From assembly GCF_008710285.1 (NCBI RefSeq), contig NZ_VYQF01000001.1, positions 1 to 64,000 on the forward strand: DNA of 64,000 bases, in the 5' to 3' direction. Origin of the DNA: Ginsengibacter hankyongi (GTDB lineage: Bacteria > Bacteroidota > Bacteroidia > Chitinophagales > Chitinophagaceae). Within the stretch, counting starts at the first letter, position 1; each line of letters opens with the position of its first letter. The notes under the pieces are model-generated. The model ran no database searches and was not told where the DNA came from. It saw only the letters and a program-made list of their open reading frames with translations. The position numbers were made by a program, and so were the translations under genes. Below are positions 63,903 to 64,000 of the stretch, one piece after another.

Positions 63903-64000
63903 TTACAGCGTAACATTAACGCCTAAGGTGAGACGTCGTGGCAGCGGGAATTTTCCATTATCAACTCCGCCAGTCTCAGGGAAATTGCCGCTGTATTTGG
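63903..64000 (-). CDS. SusC/RagA-family TonB-dependent receptor, C-terminal fragment
   Basis: Only the last 31 codons are inside the window. The minus-strand frame reads NGKFPLPRRLTLGVNVTL and stops with TAA at 63903-63905; PLPRR(F/L)TLG plus a terminal barrel strand is the usual SusC end. The partner SusD gene starts 41 bases downstream. The gene is cut by the window edge, not broken. Confidence 0.9.
   Translation of the reverse strand, partial: KYSGNFPETGGVDNGKFPLPRRLTLGVNVTL

Overview
The window is chromosomal DNA of a member of the Bacteroidota, most likely a Chitinophagaceae-type bacterium (family level is an inference). The evidence is the low G+C, candidate promoters of the Bacteroidota type (TTTG, about 19 bases, TAnnTTTG), a SusC/SusD pair, GroES and GroEL alone in one operon, a fused single-operon histidine pathway (hisG-D-C-B-H-A-F-IE), CBM20-bearing amylomaltase, DUF2911 and DUF2279 proteins, and very weak Shine-Dalgarno sites. 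No CRISPR array, intact insertion sequence or prophage was seen.

Layout. 1-7.4 kb: ClC chloride channel with CBS pair, membrane-anchored endonuclease/exonuclease/phosphatase protein, secreted DUF2911 protein, secreted acetyl-esterase-like hydrolase, GMC oxidoreductase. 7.7-9.7 kb: groES-groEL. 9.9-17.7 kb: trmH-like methyltransferase behind the complete histidine operon, which is headed by a transcription attenuator with a His-rich leader peptide. 17.7-26.6 kb: dipeptide epimerase, 4-alpha-glucanotransferase, dnaK, GtrA-family protein, small outer-membrane barrel, YbiT-like ABC-F ATPase. 27-32.8 kb: a 1564-residue cytosolic PAS/GAF histidine kinase, its LuxR-type response regulator and a stand-alone receiver. 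33-51.2 kb: argS, DEAD-box helicase, Asp-box propeller protein, phosphohexomutase, DUF2279 protein, PyrR-like phosphoribosyltransferase, HdrC-like Fe-S protein, 2-oxo-acid dehydrogenase E2, cinA, dacB-like carboxypeptidase and PAP2 phosphatase. 51.36 kb: tRNA-Ser(UGA), followed by an 850-base gap holding the decayed remnant of a tyrosine recombinase.

52.3-64 kb is one long minus-strand operon for scavenging sialic acid from glycoconjugates: susC (cut by the window edge), susD, N-acetylneuraminate lyase, Neu5Ac mutarotase (kelch), MFS transporter, secreted sialidase, N-acylglucosamine 2-epimerase, sialate O-acetylesterase, and a secreted SGNH-esterase/GH20 hexosaminidase fusion. Together these can remove O-acetyl groups and sialic acid, import it, cleave it to ManNAc and pyruvate, and convert ManNAc to GlcNAc; kinase, deacetylase and deaminase steps must be encoded elsewhere.

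The most interesting signals are regulatory: the his leader peptide with its mutually exclusive hairpins (17.56-17.71 kb), a possible Arg-codon leader and large hairpin before argS, a perfect inverted repeat embracing the -10-like box before the helicase gene, and an intercistronic hairpin after susD. Structural oddities are a receiver domain lacking its phospho-acceptor in the giant kinase, an ABC-F protein with one of its two ATP sites degenerate, and the integrase relic beside tRNA-Ser.
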